From assembly GCA_963971285.1 (NCBI GenBank), contig OZ020244.1:31124001-31188000 (forward strand): DNA of 64,000 nt. The letters are read 5' to 3'. The notes under the pieces are model-generated. The model did not search any database, was not told the DNA's origin, and saw only the letters and a program-made list of their open reading frames with translations. The stretch comes from Astropecten irregularis. Its lineage: Eukaryota > Echinodermata > Asteroidea > Paxillosida > Astropectinidae. Both the position numbers and the translations under genes were made by a program. Shown piece by piece: positions 61,801 to 63,741 of the stretch; positions within the stretch are counted from its first letter, which is position 1, and each line of letters starts with the position of its first letter.

Positions 61801-63741
61801 GCCATACCCCAAGGATCATTTCACCGATACCCGCAGCAGTACATGGGGGACCAATCAAAGAGGATACAGCTTTTTAATTAATATGGGCCCTTTTCCAAAC
61901 CTCGGCTCCGGCTCAGGCTCCGGCTCCGGCTCCATTTCGTAAATTCATTATAAAATAACGGGTATCAAAATAGAGGCTTTTGGCTACGGTTTGGAAGTAA
62001 ATAGTCTATTTTGAACAAGAAAAAAGAGATTCAGCTTCAATGAAAAGCTACAACCTATATTTTCAGCATATGGACGATAGCGCCGGAGCCGGAGCCTGAG
62101 CCGGAGCCGAGGTTTGGAAAAGGGCCCTGGTCATCAAATAACCACAAGGGAAACTGACTGAATTTTAAAGTCATTGAAAAGTGAACAAAGAAAAATTGAC
62201 TGGAGAGGGATTTCAACCAGCAACCTCCTGAATACCGTACAGGCGCTCTTCCAACTGAGCCATCCAGCCCTACGTTGGTTAAAATATGAAAGTAAAACGT
62301 AATTCTTGTTTATGTTAAAGTATTGGCTACTTGTGAAATAAGCTGACTTTATTGGGTTTGCATCCCTTGTAGGAAGACGCAGTTTCGTTGGTGGCAGGCT
62401 GAAGATAACTCCGCCCCGACCTTTGGCCTCGGCGCCCTGTACATCGGCGAGTCCTGCCCGGACAATTGCCACGGACACGGCATATGCCGGGAAGGCAGAT
62501 GCCACTGCAACCACGGATATGCAGGTAGGACGTCAAAGGCTCAATGTACGGTCGCCACAGTATTTCCATGGTCACATACTGTAGCTGTCACATTATGTTA
62601 GGGTTGCCGCGACCTTCACCATGATATAACTATAGGCATATCGACAATCTATATGACAGATTGAGAGGTACATGGTAGAGTATTATTATGCTCTTCGCAC
62701 GGCACAGACTGCCACGGGGGCCATATGGATAGCAGGCATCTGCCGTATGGGAGCCATGCGTGGGCCCTGTGTTGCTTGCGTGATGCGCAAGATACCTTAA
62801 GGCCACTGTACGGGCAGCGTATGGCTGCCCTGGGGCGCCCATGGAATGTTTGCAGCCGCACGGCAAACGCAAGGCCACTGTACTTTGTACACTCAAACTG
62901 TTCCATGGTATGGCTACGGCGAGCCTAAAAATGAAAAGAACAAAATCCGCGTTATAATTCAACTTCCACCTCTACGGCCTGTTAAAAATAGGGATGCGCC
63001 GTCGGGTGACCCTGAGTCCGCAGTAGATTTTCTGTGGCCACCACACATTTCTGTCCTAGAGCAAATGTGACTGAGGCATAAGCAAGGAATGAGAATCATA
63101 AGCGCATAATTCTGTTCTTTTTTTAAGCAGTGCGAATGATGAATTGCAGGGTATTACCTTGCTTTTTAAGTATTAAACTACATGTGTTCAAGGAGAGGTG
63201 AGTGGTTGTAATTGAATAGAAATGGAGTTTTATTTTGTGTGTAAGTAATAAACTGCTTCAAACTGCTCATCGGCCAAAATAGTGACCTGAAATTTATAAA
63301 ATACTTGGAGTTAGGAGGGCCTGACTCTTTGATCCTAGATAGAATAGGATAAAGATCCTGCTTGGATTGAAATGCATCAGCCCCTCCTAACTCCAAGCAT
63401 TTTATTTTGTACGTATTTGAGATGTTTAGGGTTTTACCTAGGTCTCCTTCCTAACCAAACTAGGCAATGATTCCTCTGCAGTTTGAATTTAGTTTTCTCC
63501 TGAACATTTGTGGTCTTGTTCCCCTCCAATACTCAGGAGACTCCTGCTCTCCGTTCAGATACAACCCCATGGGCATGAAGGATCAGTTTGACGAGGGCGG
63601 CCCCAGCCAGCTGTGGGATAACACCCAGGGCGCGGTCATCGGTCGAGGGTGTGGCATGGTCCACATGGGTAACTCCCTGTACTTTGGGTCGGTTGGCCCC
63701 AGGGAAGCAAGGACCCTCCCACTGGACACGACCGCCATCAA
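25598..63741 (+). CDS. RELN: Reelin orthologue, 5' half (26 exons; gene runs off the right edge)
   Basis: Reelin is a large secreted extracellular-matrix glycoprotein; in vertebrates it binds ApoER2 and VLDLR and guides neuronal positioning through Dab1. The 26 exons join in one open frame of 4478 nt (1492 codons plus 2 nt) and align from the signal peptide onward with vertebrate reelin to just past the third EGF module. Domain order: signal peptide (about 1-25), reeler domain (about 26-170), N-terminal unique region, reelin repeat 1 with EGF1 (673-700), repeat 2 with EGF2 (1035-1062), repeat 3 with EGF3 (1402-1428), then the start of the next A half. Asp-box-like SxDxGxxW motifs recur in exons 11, 18, 21 and 24. 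Vertebrate reelin has eight repeats in about 3460 residues, so more than half the protein lies beyond the window, including the receptor-binding repeats 5-6. There are no frameshifts or stops in any exon. Confidence 0.95.
25969..26325. mobile_element. MITE-A copy 6 (RELN intron 1)
   Basis: TTAA on both sides and the family interior, lying 151 bases after exon 1. The left end is AGGTAATACCATACTTATTGG, and the right has an extra GGC inside GATAGGCTACTACC. Confidence 0.78.
26445..26765 (+). mobile_element. T1 tRNA-like repeat, copy b, with palindromic left end
   Basis: This copy shows the family layout best. An inverted end GGTTATTTGATGATTATATT is followed by a leader of about 180 bp (CCTCTTTGAGTGATC, GTTGCAGCATTGCTGCG, GGTTTCATGGCTTCTGACTG) and then the tRNA-like body from GGGCTGGATAGCTCAGTTGG to CCCGCGCCAGTC. 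At 26448-26500 two 22-base arms are exact inverted copies around a 9-base spacer, as if two element ends met head to head. Confidence 0.75.
27040..27320. repeat. Degenerate tandem repeat based on CCTGAATCCTCC
   Basis: Four to five diverged copies of a unit of about 60-65 bp, each with CCTGAATCCTCC, a second TCCTCC and a TTGCGTT-like block. It ends with a partly inverted copy (GGAGGATTCAGG at about 27300). In RELN intron 1. Confidence 0.65.
28005..28283 (+). mobile_element. T1 tRNA-like repeat, copy c
   Basis: Leader and body are recognisable but diverged: the A-box region is interrupted (GGAAAGCTCAAAATAATGG), while the B box is intact (GGTTTGAATCCC). The tail TTTTTCTTTGTTCACTTTTC is present. 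Confidence 0.65.
30523..30547. repeat. (CAA)n microsatellite just upstream of RELN exon 2
   Basis: About seven ACA/CAA triplets 48 bases before the exon 2 start, within the likely branch-point region of intron 1. Confidence 0.8.
30595..30820 (+). CDS. RELN: RELN exon 2: core of the reeler domain
   Basis: Residues 74-148. Acceptor ATTCCAG, donor GTAAGT, phases 1 to 2. Contains [12 protein letters not shown] (human FDGLLVTGLYTS), [10 protein letters not shown] and [15 protein letters not shown] (human FIWIAPPAGTGCVNFM). The conserved cysteines of the reeler fold are in place. Intron 2 (30821-33653) carries one T2 repeat, a T1 fragment fused to a foldback-E fragment near 31110-31300, an (AAAC)n run at 31556-31583, a T1 fragment at 32803-32885 and MITE-A copy 7; 31600-32800 shows nothing recognisable. 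Confidence 0.93.
30880..31080 (+). mobile_element. T2 tRNA-like repeat, copy a
   Basis: The body contains GGTGGCCGAGAGGTACGG (A-box-like, class II flavour), GTGGGTTCGAATCCCACC (B box and T arm) and CTGAGCC. The tail is AAGCACTGAGTATACAGTGC, CCACGTCGGTGAAGGGCAAG and TTTGCAT. Copies at 46588 and 47985 share body and tail, which marks it as a SINE rather than a tRNA gene. Confidence 0.75.
31105..31300 (-). repeat. T1 tail fused to foldback E
   Basis: On the minus strand the T1 end (AACCACAAGGGAAACTG on the plus strand) runs through the GAAAAGTGAACAAAG tail and is then joined directly to foldback E (GACGTTTCGATCCAAGCAGG, then GGATCGAAACATCAGGCC). The tRNA-like body is missing. Confidence 0.55.
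32803..32885 (-). mobile_element. T1 repeat fragment (intron 2)
   Basis: Contains ATCATCAAATAACCACAAGG through the GAAAAGTGAAAAAAG tail to GGAGCGGGAATCGAACG, where the copy breaks off inside the B-box region. Confidence 0.6.
33065..33447. mobile_element. MITE-A copy 7 (RELN intron 2)
   Basis: The left end is decayed (TTGAGGTAGTATCATACTTTGG in two pieces: TTGA, then the consensus). The right end, CAAAGTATGATAGGCCC, leads to TTACCTTTAA. The central palindrome is intact as ATCTTTTAAAAGATC. It ends about 206 bases before exon 3. Confidence 0.75.
33654..33757 (+). CDS. RELN: RELN exon 3: end of reeler domain
   Basis: Residues 149-183; acceptor TCTTGCAG, donor GTAGGT. Reads [20 protein letters not shown], then ERGLP, matching human [24 protein letters not shown]. 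Intron 3 (33758-36159) holds T1 copy f, MITE-A copies 8 and 9 and an AAT-rich run near 35000; the remaining stretches show nothing. Confidence 0.92.
33955..34170 (-). mobile_element. T1 tRNA-like repeat, copy f (intron 3)
   Basis: Minus-strand copy: tail, B box (GGGATTCGAACC on the plus strand), a disrupted anticodon arm (CTAAATATCTAGAACTCTC) and an A box (CCAACTGAGCTATCCAGCCC), then part of the leader. Confidence 0.65.
34460..34809. mobile_element. MITE-A copy 8 (RELN intron 3)
   Basis: TTAA on both sides, 350 bp. The right inverted repeat has lost most of its inner part (TTACCAATACTACC). The centre CTTTTAAAAGATC is present. Confidence 0.75.
35115..35475. mobile_element. MITE-A copy 9, degenerate (RELN intron 3)
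   Basis: TTAA-bounded and about 361 bp, but the left end carries a small insertion (AGGTCCTAGATCATGTAG), the centre is reduced to GATCTTTAAAAGATA and the right end reads CAAAGCATGGTATTACC. Probably one of the older copies. Confidence 0.7.
36160..36232 (+). CDS. RELN: RELN exon 4: start of the first A-type subdomain
   Basis: Residues 184-207; acceptor ATGACAG, donor GTGAGT. Reads [20 protein letters not shown] (human [15 protein letters not shown]). Intron 4 (36233-37045, 813 bp) shows no recognisable repeat. Confidence 0.93.
37046..37194 (+). CDS. RELN: RELN exon 5: N-terminal region, beta-rich A half
   Basis: Residues 208-257; acceptor TTGACAG, donor GTGAGT. Contains [17 protein letters not shown] and [20 protein letters not shown] (human GEQCGAIMHGNAVTFC and GPRELITTGLNTTTASVLQF). 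Intron 5 (37195-42766, 5572 bp) is the largest in the window. It holds a long hairpin, a relative of the array G-tract block, a duplicated GTCTAGTG repeat, a GTCCGCACTGG foldback and MITE-A copies 10 and 11, plus a low-complexity/interspersed stretch at 41820-42480. 39010-40187 shows nothing recognisable. Confidence 0.93.
37217..37440. repeat. Long inverted repeat (arms about 75 bp) after exon 5
   Basis: Left arm 37217-37292 and right arm about 37364-37440 are nearly exact reverse complements, with AAGTTATAATGGGAGACTTT and GGAGAACCGGTCTTC in both arms. The spacer is about 71 bp of TGCACGT and GTTTTGCGC stretches. It starts 22 bases after the exon 5 donor, so it can form a stem in the pre-mRNA. 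Confidence 0.85.
37449..37565. repeat. Relative of the array G-tract block inside RELN
   Basis: GTTCTAGAGCTAATATTT, GGGGGCTAG, AGAGCCAATTAAATT, then a T run and a G run (GGGGGGGGGG), echoes the GGTTCTAGAGCC ... GGGGCTAGTAGAGCC block of the 1.42-kb units. This shows the block is a dispersed repeat that was captured in the array. Confidence 0.65.
38300..38600. repeat. Short local duplication with GTCTAGTGATTTCAGTG
   Basis: The block CTAGTGATTTCAGTG, GGTCTAG, AGTGTGTACTGC, then CTAGTC-like sequence and GGCTGTCTAGT, occurs twice (about 38314 and 38373), followed by scattered GTCTAGTAA motifs to 38570. Confidence 0.6.
38780..39020. repeat. Foldback repeat with GTCCGCACTGG ends
   Basis: ACTGTCCGCACTGG near 38807 and CCAGTGCGGACAGGGC near 38993 form inverted ends; GTCGTCCGCACTGG occurs inside. 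The interior has paired GGGTAAAGT and ACTTTACCC stretches. No coding sequence. Confidence 0.65.
40188..40553. mobile_element. MITE-A copy 10 (RELN intron 5)
   Basis: 366 bp with TTAA on both sides, inverted ends and an intact centre GATCTTTTAAAAGATC. One of the better-preserved copies. Confidence 0.82.
41136..41501. mobile_element. MITE-A copy 11 (RELN intron 5)
   Basis: 366 bp with TTAA on both sides and both inverted ends intact, in the opposite orientation to copy 10. The centre is altered (TTGTTCTTCTAAAGGTC). Confidence 0.82.
41820..42480. repeat. Interspersed-repeat-like stretch in intron 5
   Basis: Starts with an (ATTC)n run at about 41827-41850. Around 42130-42200 it has AATAATAAACCACTTTTATA and AGCGCTTGTAAG, shared with 3433-3500. 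Around 42300-42480 a minus-strand open frame of 65 codons passes through a GCTGCTGCTG run. I cannot assign it to a known element. Confidence 0.4.
42767..42863 (+). CDS. RELN: RELN exon 6
   Basis: Residues 258-289; acceptor CTGTCAG, donor GTAAGG. Reads [20 protein letters not shown], then [13 protein letters not shown], matching human [33 protein letters not shown]. Intron 6 is only 256 bp. Confidence 0.92.
43120..43360 (+). CDS. RELN: RELN exon 7: B half of the N-terminal region
   Basis: Residues 290-370; acceptor CCTCCCAG, donor GTGGGT, ends in phase 0. Contains [26 protein letters not shown] and [12 protein letters not shown], all close to vertebrate reelin (CWALDNILIINSAHR, GNWLFFPGATVK). 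GC-rich compared with its introns. Intron 7 (43361-44376) holds MITE-B copy 2 and repeat G copy 2. Confidence 0.95.
43532..43793. mobile_element. MITE-B copy 2 (RELN intron 7)
   Basis: Left end AGGTATAATACATGATTGG, right end CCAATCCTGTACTGTACC, flanks decayed to CTGA and TCAA. At about 262 bp it is shorter than copy 1, because the segment containing the AACGGTATGTTTCTACC block is missing. Confidence 0.72.
43932..44270. repeat. Dispersed repeat G, copy 2 (RELN intron 7)
   Basis: Same order and orientation as the copy at 19858-20190, with scattered substitutions and small indels. Starts TAGCTCAGCGCGGAGTGACG. Confidence 0.75.
44377..44534 (+). CDS. RELN: RELN exon 8
   Basis: Residues 371-422; acceptor GATTCAG, donor GTAAGC. 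Reads [13 protein letters not shown], then [10 protein letters not shown] and [13 protein letters not shown], aligned with human HSCQSDGNSIYFHGNEGSEF and ATTRDVDLS. Intron 8 (44535-45753) is almost filled by foldback D interrupted by two T1 copies. Confidence 0.9.
44561..45270. repeat. Foldback D, copy 1, split by a T1 insertion
   Basis: The ends GGGGCCAATTTCACGG and CATGAAATTGGCC are inverted, with inner CTGCTTAGCACAAAAA and TTTTGTGCTAAGCA. The element is interrupted at about 44630-45094 by two T1 copies. An uninterrupted relative lies at 59938-60164 and a more diverged one at 53926-54146. Confidence 0.75.
44638..45094 (+). mobile_element. T1 tRNA-like repeats, tandem pair
   Basis: The first copy is truncated and begins inside the body (TTGGTAGAGCGCCTGTACGG). 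The second has leader and body (TAGGGCTAGATAGCTCAGTTG). Both end with AAATTCAGTCAGTTTCCC and TTGTGGTTATTTGATGATTA, so each T1 unit is bounded by the same motif. The copies are nearly identical over their shared tail. Confidence 0.75.
45754..45905 (+). CDS. RELN: RELN exon 9: start of reelin repeat 1
   Basis: Residues 423-473; acceptor TTTTATAG, donor GTATGT. Contains [31 protein letters not shown] and MRFYFSMG (human GAVIGTECGTIESGLSMVF and LRFYFVMGG). Its donor lies 16 bases before a C-rich minisatellite. Confidence 0.93.
45922..46225. repeat. C-rich minisatellite filling RELN intron 9
   Basis: About 304 bp of CCCTAGC/CCCCTAG heptamers with CCCTGAC, CCCCGAG and CCTGAG variants in blocks. 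Intron 9 is 363 bp (45906-46268), so the array is about 84 percent of it. The opposite strand is runs of GGGG separated by three bases, which suits G-quadruplex formation on the template DNA. Confidence 0.95.
46269..46384 (+). CDS. RELN: RELN exon 10
   Basis: Residues 474-512; acceptor GTTACAG, donor GTAAGG, ends in phase 0. Reads [20 protein letters not shown] to [11 protein letters not shown] (human [20 protein letters not shown] to LDTLSYSSYK). Intron 10 (46385-47538) holds T2 copy b, MITE-A copy 12 and foldback C copy 2. Confidence 0.92.
46588..46785 (+). mobile_element. T2 tRNA-like repeat, copy b (RELN intron 10)
   Basis: The A-box region GGTGGCCTAGCAGG and B box TTGGTTTGAATCCCACC are slightly decayed. 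The tail AAGCACTGAGTATACAGTGC, CCACGTCGGTGAAGTGCAAG and TTTGCAT is conserved. Confidence 0.72.
46816..47185. mobile_element. MITE-A copy 12 (RELN intron 10)
   Basis: TTAA on both sides, about 370 bp. A short local duplication (CATCTTTTACAAGATCTT, then TTAAAAGATC) extends the central palindrome, and GTGGGCAGTGGGCACC is also duplicated. Confidence 0.8.
47225..47397. repeat. Foldback C, copy 2 (RELN intron 10)
   Basis: The ends GAAACCAGGCTTGTGGC with TAGGCTTGAGATTTATC and GATAAATCTCAAGC-like AAATAAATCTCAAGCCTAG, then CATTTCGTAAAAGCCC, are inverted copies. Relative of 4655-4870. Confidence 0.65.
47539..47891 (+). CDS. RELN: RELN exon 11: B half of repeat 1, largest exon
   Basis: Residues 513-629 (353 nt); acceptor TTTTGATAG, donor GTAAGG. 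Reads [20 protein letters not shown], then [19 protein letters not shown] (human [20 protein letters not shown]) and [20 protein letters not shown] with the Asp-box motif STDRGRSW. Another AG at 47500 would shift frame, so I used 47538. Distinctly GC-rich. Intron 11 (47892-48741) holds T2 copy c; 48190-48741 shows nothing. Confidence 0.94.
47985..48185 (+). mobile_element. T2 tRNA-like repeat, copy c (RELN intron 11)
   Basis: The B box GTGGGTTCGAATCCCACC is intact and the A-box part is altered (GGAGGCCTAGCAGG). The tail is more diverged than in copies a and b. Confidence 0.7.
48742..48851 (+). CDS. RELN: RELN exon 12: end of repeat 1 B half
   Basis: Residues 630-666; acceptor TATATAG, donor GTATTC (weak at +5/+6). 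Reads [20 protein letters not shown], then [16 protein letters not shown] (human WNRITIPLPNAALTRNTRIR and WRQTGPILGNMWAIDN). Intron 12 (48852-50286) shows no recognisable repeat apart from an AT-rich run near 48890-49040 and a weak foldback near 49765-49870 (GGATTTCACCAAACACC ... AATCGGGATTGG). Confidence 0.92.
50287..50356 (+). CDS. RELN: RELN exon 13: first part of EGF1
   Basis: Residues 667-689; acceptor GTCGTTAG, donor GTACGT. Reads [18 protein letters not shown], then TSQGC, with the first four cysteines of EGF1. At 70 nt it is the smallest exon and is missed by open-frame length filters. Intron 13 (50357-51273) holds foldback F copy 1 and a T1 fragment. Confidence 0.93.
50590..50932. 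repeat. Foldback F, copy 1 (RELN intron 13)
   Basis: The ends GGCTATTAGGCCGAAAAAA and CCGGCCTTATAGCC are inverted, with inner TTGTTGTGTTGCCCTCA and TGAGGGCAACACAACAA. The interior includes GTGTCTCCTCAAAACGACCC. Copy 2 at 56336-56668 is in reverse orientation. Confidence 0.8.
51078..51165 (+). mobile_element. T1 repeat fragment (RELN intron 13)
   Basis: Only the second half of the tRNA-like body (CGCCTGTACGTTATTCCGG, GGTTCGAATCCCACTCC) and the tail TTTGTTCTCTTTTCAATGAC. Confidence 0.65.
51274..51507 (+). CDS. RELN: RELN exon 14: end of EGF1 and start of repeat 2
   Basis: Residues 690-767; acceptor TTTGCAAG, donor GTAGTT. Completes EGF1 with [11 protein letters not shown], then [34 protein letters not shown] and [15 protein letters not shown] (human [20 protein letters not shown] and GRRQLITSFLDSSQS). 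Intron 14 (51508-52560) holds a GGCCCATGTCACACGAGGC foldback at 51583-51792 and foldback-E fragments at its two edges; 51860-52560 shows nothing more than a C run at 52215-52224. Confidence 0.94.
51583..51792. repeat. Foldback repeat with GGCCCATGTCACACGAGGC ends (RELN intron 14)
   Basis: GGCCCATGTCACACGAGGC, then AATTTTTACAGG at the left and CTGTAAATTGCCTCGGCATG, then ACATGGGCC at the right pair as inverted ends. It is embedded in a foldback-E copy: GAGGGCCTGACTCTTTTCG with CCTAGCAGGATC before it and ATTTTATAAATTTCAGGTC after it. Confidence 0.7.
52561..52722 (+). CDS. RELN: RELN exon 15
   Basis: Residues 768-821; acceptor GCCTACAG, donor GTGACC. Reads [38 protein letters not shown] and YDGFRKPR (human RFLQFTLRLGSKSVLSTC and GEGVLLHYSYDNGITWKLL). 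The Asp-box has lost its Asp (SCSNGVEW). Intron 15 (52723-53562) holds one T3 repeat, one T1 repeat and the right part of MITE-B copy 3. Confidence 0.93.
52790..53050 (+). mobile_element. T3 tRNA-like repeat, copy a (RELN intron 15)
   Basis: GGCATTAGGCACTCGCCTC, TCACCAATGTGGCCCGGG and TTGGATCCCGACTTG form the tRNA-like head. The tail (TGTGAGTAGAGTTGTGCG, TTCACCGGAGAAAAAATCAA, TGTGCTCTGTGATCATAC) is shared with 57326-57600. It resembles the widespread invertebrate SINEs with a CTCACCAATGTGGCCCGGG head. Confidence 0.65.
53115..53288 (+). mobile_element. T1 tRNA-like repeat, copy i (RELN intron 15)
   Basis: Short leader (GAACAACGATAATTGACTAT), body GGGCTGGATAGCTCAGTTGG to GGTTTGAATCCTTCTCC, and tail TTTTTCTTTGTTCATTTTTC. 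Confidence 0.7.
53330..53561. mobile_element. MITE-B copy 3 (right part), ending at the exon 16 acceptor
   Basis: From CATAAAGAATGGTTTGATC through the shared CACCATTTCAGGCGG, TGTTTCTACCAGCACC and GTATGTTACC blocks to CCAATCCTGTACTGTACC and TTAA at 53558-53561. The left end is missing or unrecognisable. The element supplies all of the sequence where the exon 16 branch point and pyrimidine tract should be. Confidence 0.72.
53563..53799 (+). CDS. RELN: RELN exon 16: B half of repeat 2
   Basis: Residues 822-900; acceptor CTTTAAG, donor GTGAGT. Reads [40 protein letters not shown] and [14 protein letters not shown] (human [43 protein letters not shown]). Only the AG at 53561-53562 keeps the frame; the next AG, in GGTCAG, would not. 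Its acceptor lies at the very end of MITE-B copy 3. Intron 16 (53800-54955) holds foldbacks D, C and E in a row. Confidence 0.92.
53926..54146. repeat. Foldback D, copy 2 (RELN intron 16)
   Basis: GCCTATTTCATAGAGCTGC, then TTAAGCACCAAAATTTGC at the left and GTTTTGTGCTTAAGTAGC, then TCTATGAAATTGGCCC at the right are inverted ends; the interior is diverged. Confidence 0.7.
54424..54677. repeat. Foldback C-type element with CAGGCTCCG tandem (RELN intron 16)
   Basis: Left end TAAAGGCCATTTACGAAACG followed by repeats of CTCAGGCTCCGT; right end GGAGCCTGTGAGCCTAAGCC with TCCATTTTGTAAAACTCCC. The interior (AATAACGGGTATAAAAAATA, TTTTCAGCATATGGATGAC) is shared with 61884-62127. Confidence 0.72.
54679..54862. 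repeat. Foldback E (RELN intron 16)
   Basis: TTAGAGTTGGGAGGGCCTGA with ATTTCGATCCTAGCAGGATC faces GATCCTGCTAAGATCG with CATCAGGCCCTCCCAACTC. The tail ATTTTATAAATTTCAGGTC, GCTGATGAGCAGTTTGCAGC follows. Other copies or fragments: 3780-3920, 22540-22690, 31195-31300, 41700-41830, 58860-58925, 63240-63415. Confidence 0.75.
54956..55089 (+). CDS. RELN: RELN exon 17
   Basis: Residues 901-945; acceptor GTTCCAG, donor GTAGGT. Reads [20 protein letters not shown], then [19 protein letters not shown] (human [20 protein letters not shown] and VMGCGQKY). Intron 17 is 368 bp and shows nothing recognisable. Confidence 0.95.
55458..55635 (+). CDS. RELN: RELN exon 18
   Basis: Residues 946-1004; acceptor GACCATAG, donor GTATGG. 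Reads [31 protein letters not shown] and [13 protein letters not shown] (human [20 protein letters not shown] and ECLPSMPSC). Asp-box STDHGLSW intact. Intron 18 (489 bp) is mostly MITE-A copy 13. Confidence 0.95.
55690..56034. mobile_element. MITE-A copy 13, left end lost (RELN intron 18)
   Basis: The right end CAAAGTATGATACTACCT and TTAA (56031-56034) are intact; the left inverted repeat is reduced to about TTTTGGTTTTTGTCAAAG. The element fills about 70 percent of the intron. Confidence 0.75.
56125..56262 (+). CDS. RELN: RELN exon 19: end of repeat 2 B half and start of EGF2
   Basis: Residues 1005-1050; acceptor GATCAG, donor GTATGG. Reads [34 protein letters not shown], then [11 protein letters not shown] (human [20 protein letters not shown] and CPNMCSGHGSCDHGIC). 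Intron 19 (56263-56917) is largely foldback F copy 2. Confidence 0.95.
56336..56668. repeat. Foldback F, copy 2 (RELN intron 19)
   Basis: Reverse orientation relative to 50590-50932: GTGTTGCCCTCAATTGG, TTTTGGGTCGGTCGG, GTCTTGGGTCGTTTTGAGG, then TTGAGGGCAACACAACAATT at the other end. About 330 bp, no coding capacity. Confidence 0.8.
56918..57098 (+). CDS. RELN: RELN exon 20: end of EGF2 and start of repeat 3
   Basis: Residues 1051-1111; acceptor TCTCGTAG, donor GTAAGT, ends in phase 0. Completes EGF2 ([12 protein letters not shown]), then [18 protein letters not shown] and [13 protein letters not shown] (human ESDWQEVIGGEIVKPEQGC and GVISSGSSLYFS). Intron 20 (57099-58071) holds T3 copy b and a foldback at 57650-57890. 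Confidence 0.94.
57326..57600 (+). mobile_element. T3 tRNA-like repeat, copy b (RELN intron 20)
   Basis: Head TTTAGGCACTCGTCTCTCAC, CAATGTGGCCTGGG, TTCAATCCCGACTTGG (B-box-like), tail as in copy a. Both copies end just before a short AT-rich stretch. Confidence 0.65.
57650..57890. repeat. Foldback repeat (RELN intron 20)
   Basis: CAGTTTGAATTTCCCAAAC, ATATCACATGATTTGGGGC at the left; GCCCCGAATCATGTGATATC, GTTTGGGAAATTCAAACTG at the right. Arms about 65 bp, loop about 110 bp. Confidence 0.75.
58072..58283 (+). CDS. RELN: RELN exon 21
   Basis: Residues 1112-1181; acceptor TTGTGCAG, donor GTGATT. Reads [29 protein letters not shown] and [20 protein letters not shown] (human SWVDFVQFYIQIGGES and [20 protein letters not shown]). 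Asp-box SNDGGITW. Intron 21 (58284-59232) holds T1 copies j and k and a foldback-E fragment; 58284-58600 is C/T-rich without a recognisable repeat. Confidence 0.95.
58620..58820 (+). mobile_element. T1 tRNA-like repeat, copy j (RELN intron 21)
   Basis: The best cloverleaf-like body. GGCTGGA and TCCAGTC can form a 7-bp acceptor stem (one G-U), GCTC/GAGC forms the D stem, and CCTG/CAGG part of the anticodon stem with loop ACGGTGT; the B box GGTTCAAATCC is intact. Tail and GTGGTTATTTGATGAT end present. Confidence 0.78.
59000..59075 (+). mobile_element. T1 repeat, diverged body only (copy k)
   Basis: CATAGGGCTGGATAGCTGAG, TTGGTTGAGCACCG and GGTTCAGATCC; no leader or tail. Confidence 0.6.
59233..59401 (+). 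CDS. RELN: RELN exon 22
   Basis: Residues 1182-1238; acceptor GACCATCAG, donor GTTGGT (weak). Reads [40 protein letters not shown] and [17 protein letters not shown]. An alternative donor GTAAAG inside the exon would drop the VDLVLDTY segment; since related repeats have VLEDS/LLDTF here, I keep the longer form. Intron 22 (59402-60216) holds inverted T1 copies and foldback D. Confidence 0.88.
59560..59900. mobile_element. Inverted pair of T1 repeats joined by a palindrome (RELN intron 22)
   Basis: A minus-strand leader (59560-59660) meets a plus-strand copy (59695-59900, with body GGGCCAGATAGCTCAGTTGG) at a perfect 34-bp palindrome, 59661-59694. The plus copy has lost the TTTGTTCACTTTTC part of its tail. 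Confidence 0.8.
59938..60164. repeat. Foldback D, copy 3, uninterrupted (RELN intron 22)
   Basis: GCTTAGCACAAAAAAATTGC at the left; TTGTTTGTGCTAAGCAGC, TCTATGAAATTGGCCCC at the right. The interior AACAAACCACCATTGACAAT, CAACAGCCAAAGAACAATC matches the interrupted copy 1 in reverse orientation. Confidence 0.72.
60217..60387 (+). CDS. RELN: RELN exon 23: A half of repeat 3
   Basis: Residues 1239-1295; acceptor TTTATAG, donor GTGCGT, 57 whole codons. Reads [20 protein letters not shown] and [20 protein letters not shown] (human [20 protein letters not shown]). The junction with exon 22 corresponds to the region of the vertebrate N-terminal processing site. Intron 23 (60388-61201) contains CGACGTTTCGACTGCAG near 60601 and nothing else recognised. 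Confidence 0.95.
61202..61437 (+). CDS. RELN: RELN exon 24
   Basis: Residues 1296-1373; acceptor ATTTTCAG, donor GTAAGA. Reads [38 protein letters not shown] and [19 protein letters not shown] (human [20 protein letters not shown] and EGCYPASAGKGC). Asp-box SHDDGVSW. Intron 24 (61438-62372) holds a MITE-A fragment and two T1 copies separated by a foldback C-type element. Confidence 0.95.
61526..61574. mobile_element. MITE-A fragment (copy 14, RELN intron 24)
   Basis: Left-end fragment only: GTAGTATCATACTTTGGTAG, ACCAAAACAAATCTTCACAG, then an abrupt join to a T1 end (CAAATAACCACTAGGG). Confidence 0.65.
61573..61880 (-). mobile_element. T1 tRNA-like repeat, minus strand (copy m1, RELN intron 24)
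   Basis: On the plus strand: AAATAACCACTAGGGAATC, tail, GGCGATTCGAACCGGCGACC (B box), ACTGAGCCATCCAGCCC (A box), then the leader ending GACCAATCAAAGAGGATAC. The leader is slightly shortened. Confidence 0.75.
61884..62127. repeat. Foldback C-type element lying between two T1 copies
   Basis: Ends GGGCCCTTTTCCAAACCTCG and CGAGGTTTGGAAAAGGGCCC are exact inverted copies, followed inward by CGGCTCC/GGAGCCG tandems. 244 bp in total; the interior (AATAACGGGTATCAAAATAG, TTTTCAGCATATGGACGAT) matches 54424-54677. Confidence 0.85.
62130..62277 (-). mobile_element. T1 tRNA-like repeat, minus strand (copy m2, RELN intron 24)
   Basis: Tail and complete body: GGAGAGGGATTTCAACCAGC (decayed B box), TACCGTACAGGCGCTCTTCC, AACTGAGCCATCCAGCCC. 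It ends about 95 bases before exon 25. Confidence 0.75.
62373..62524 (+). CDS. RELN: RELN exon 25: end of repeat 3 B half and EGF3
   Basis: Residues 1374-1424; acceptor CCTTGTAG, donor GTAGGA. Reads [33 protein letters not shown], then [19 protein letters not shown] (human [20 protein letters not shown] and CPSYCSGHGDCISGVCFC). Intron 25 (62525-63536) holds foldback E at about 63240-63415; 62690-62930 is a GC-richer stretch of unknown nature. Confidence 0.95.
63240..63415. repeat. Foldback E (RELN intron 25)
   Basis: Reverse-orientation tail (AACTGCTCATCGGCCAAAAT, GACCTGAAATTTATAAAAT) leads into CTTGGAGTTAGGAGGGCC and the inverted AGGATC core, closing with CCCCTCCTAACTCCAAGC. Confidence 0.7.
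63537..63741 (+). CDS. RELN: RELN exon 26 (last in window)
   Basis: Residues 1425-1492 plus 2 nt; acceptor ATACTCAG, donor GTGAGT. Completes EGF3 (GDSC), then [37 protein letters not shown] and [13 protein letters not shown] (human GAQVGTGCGTLNDGKSLYF and REARTVPLDTRNI). The next exon lies outside the window. Downstream, 63811-63932 is a foldback (GATTTCAACAAATCGCTAAG against CCTTAGCGATTCAGGC), and a TTTAAAGGTAGT start at about 63930 may be one more MITE-A end. Confidence 0.95.
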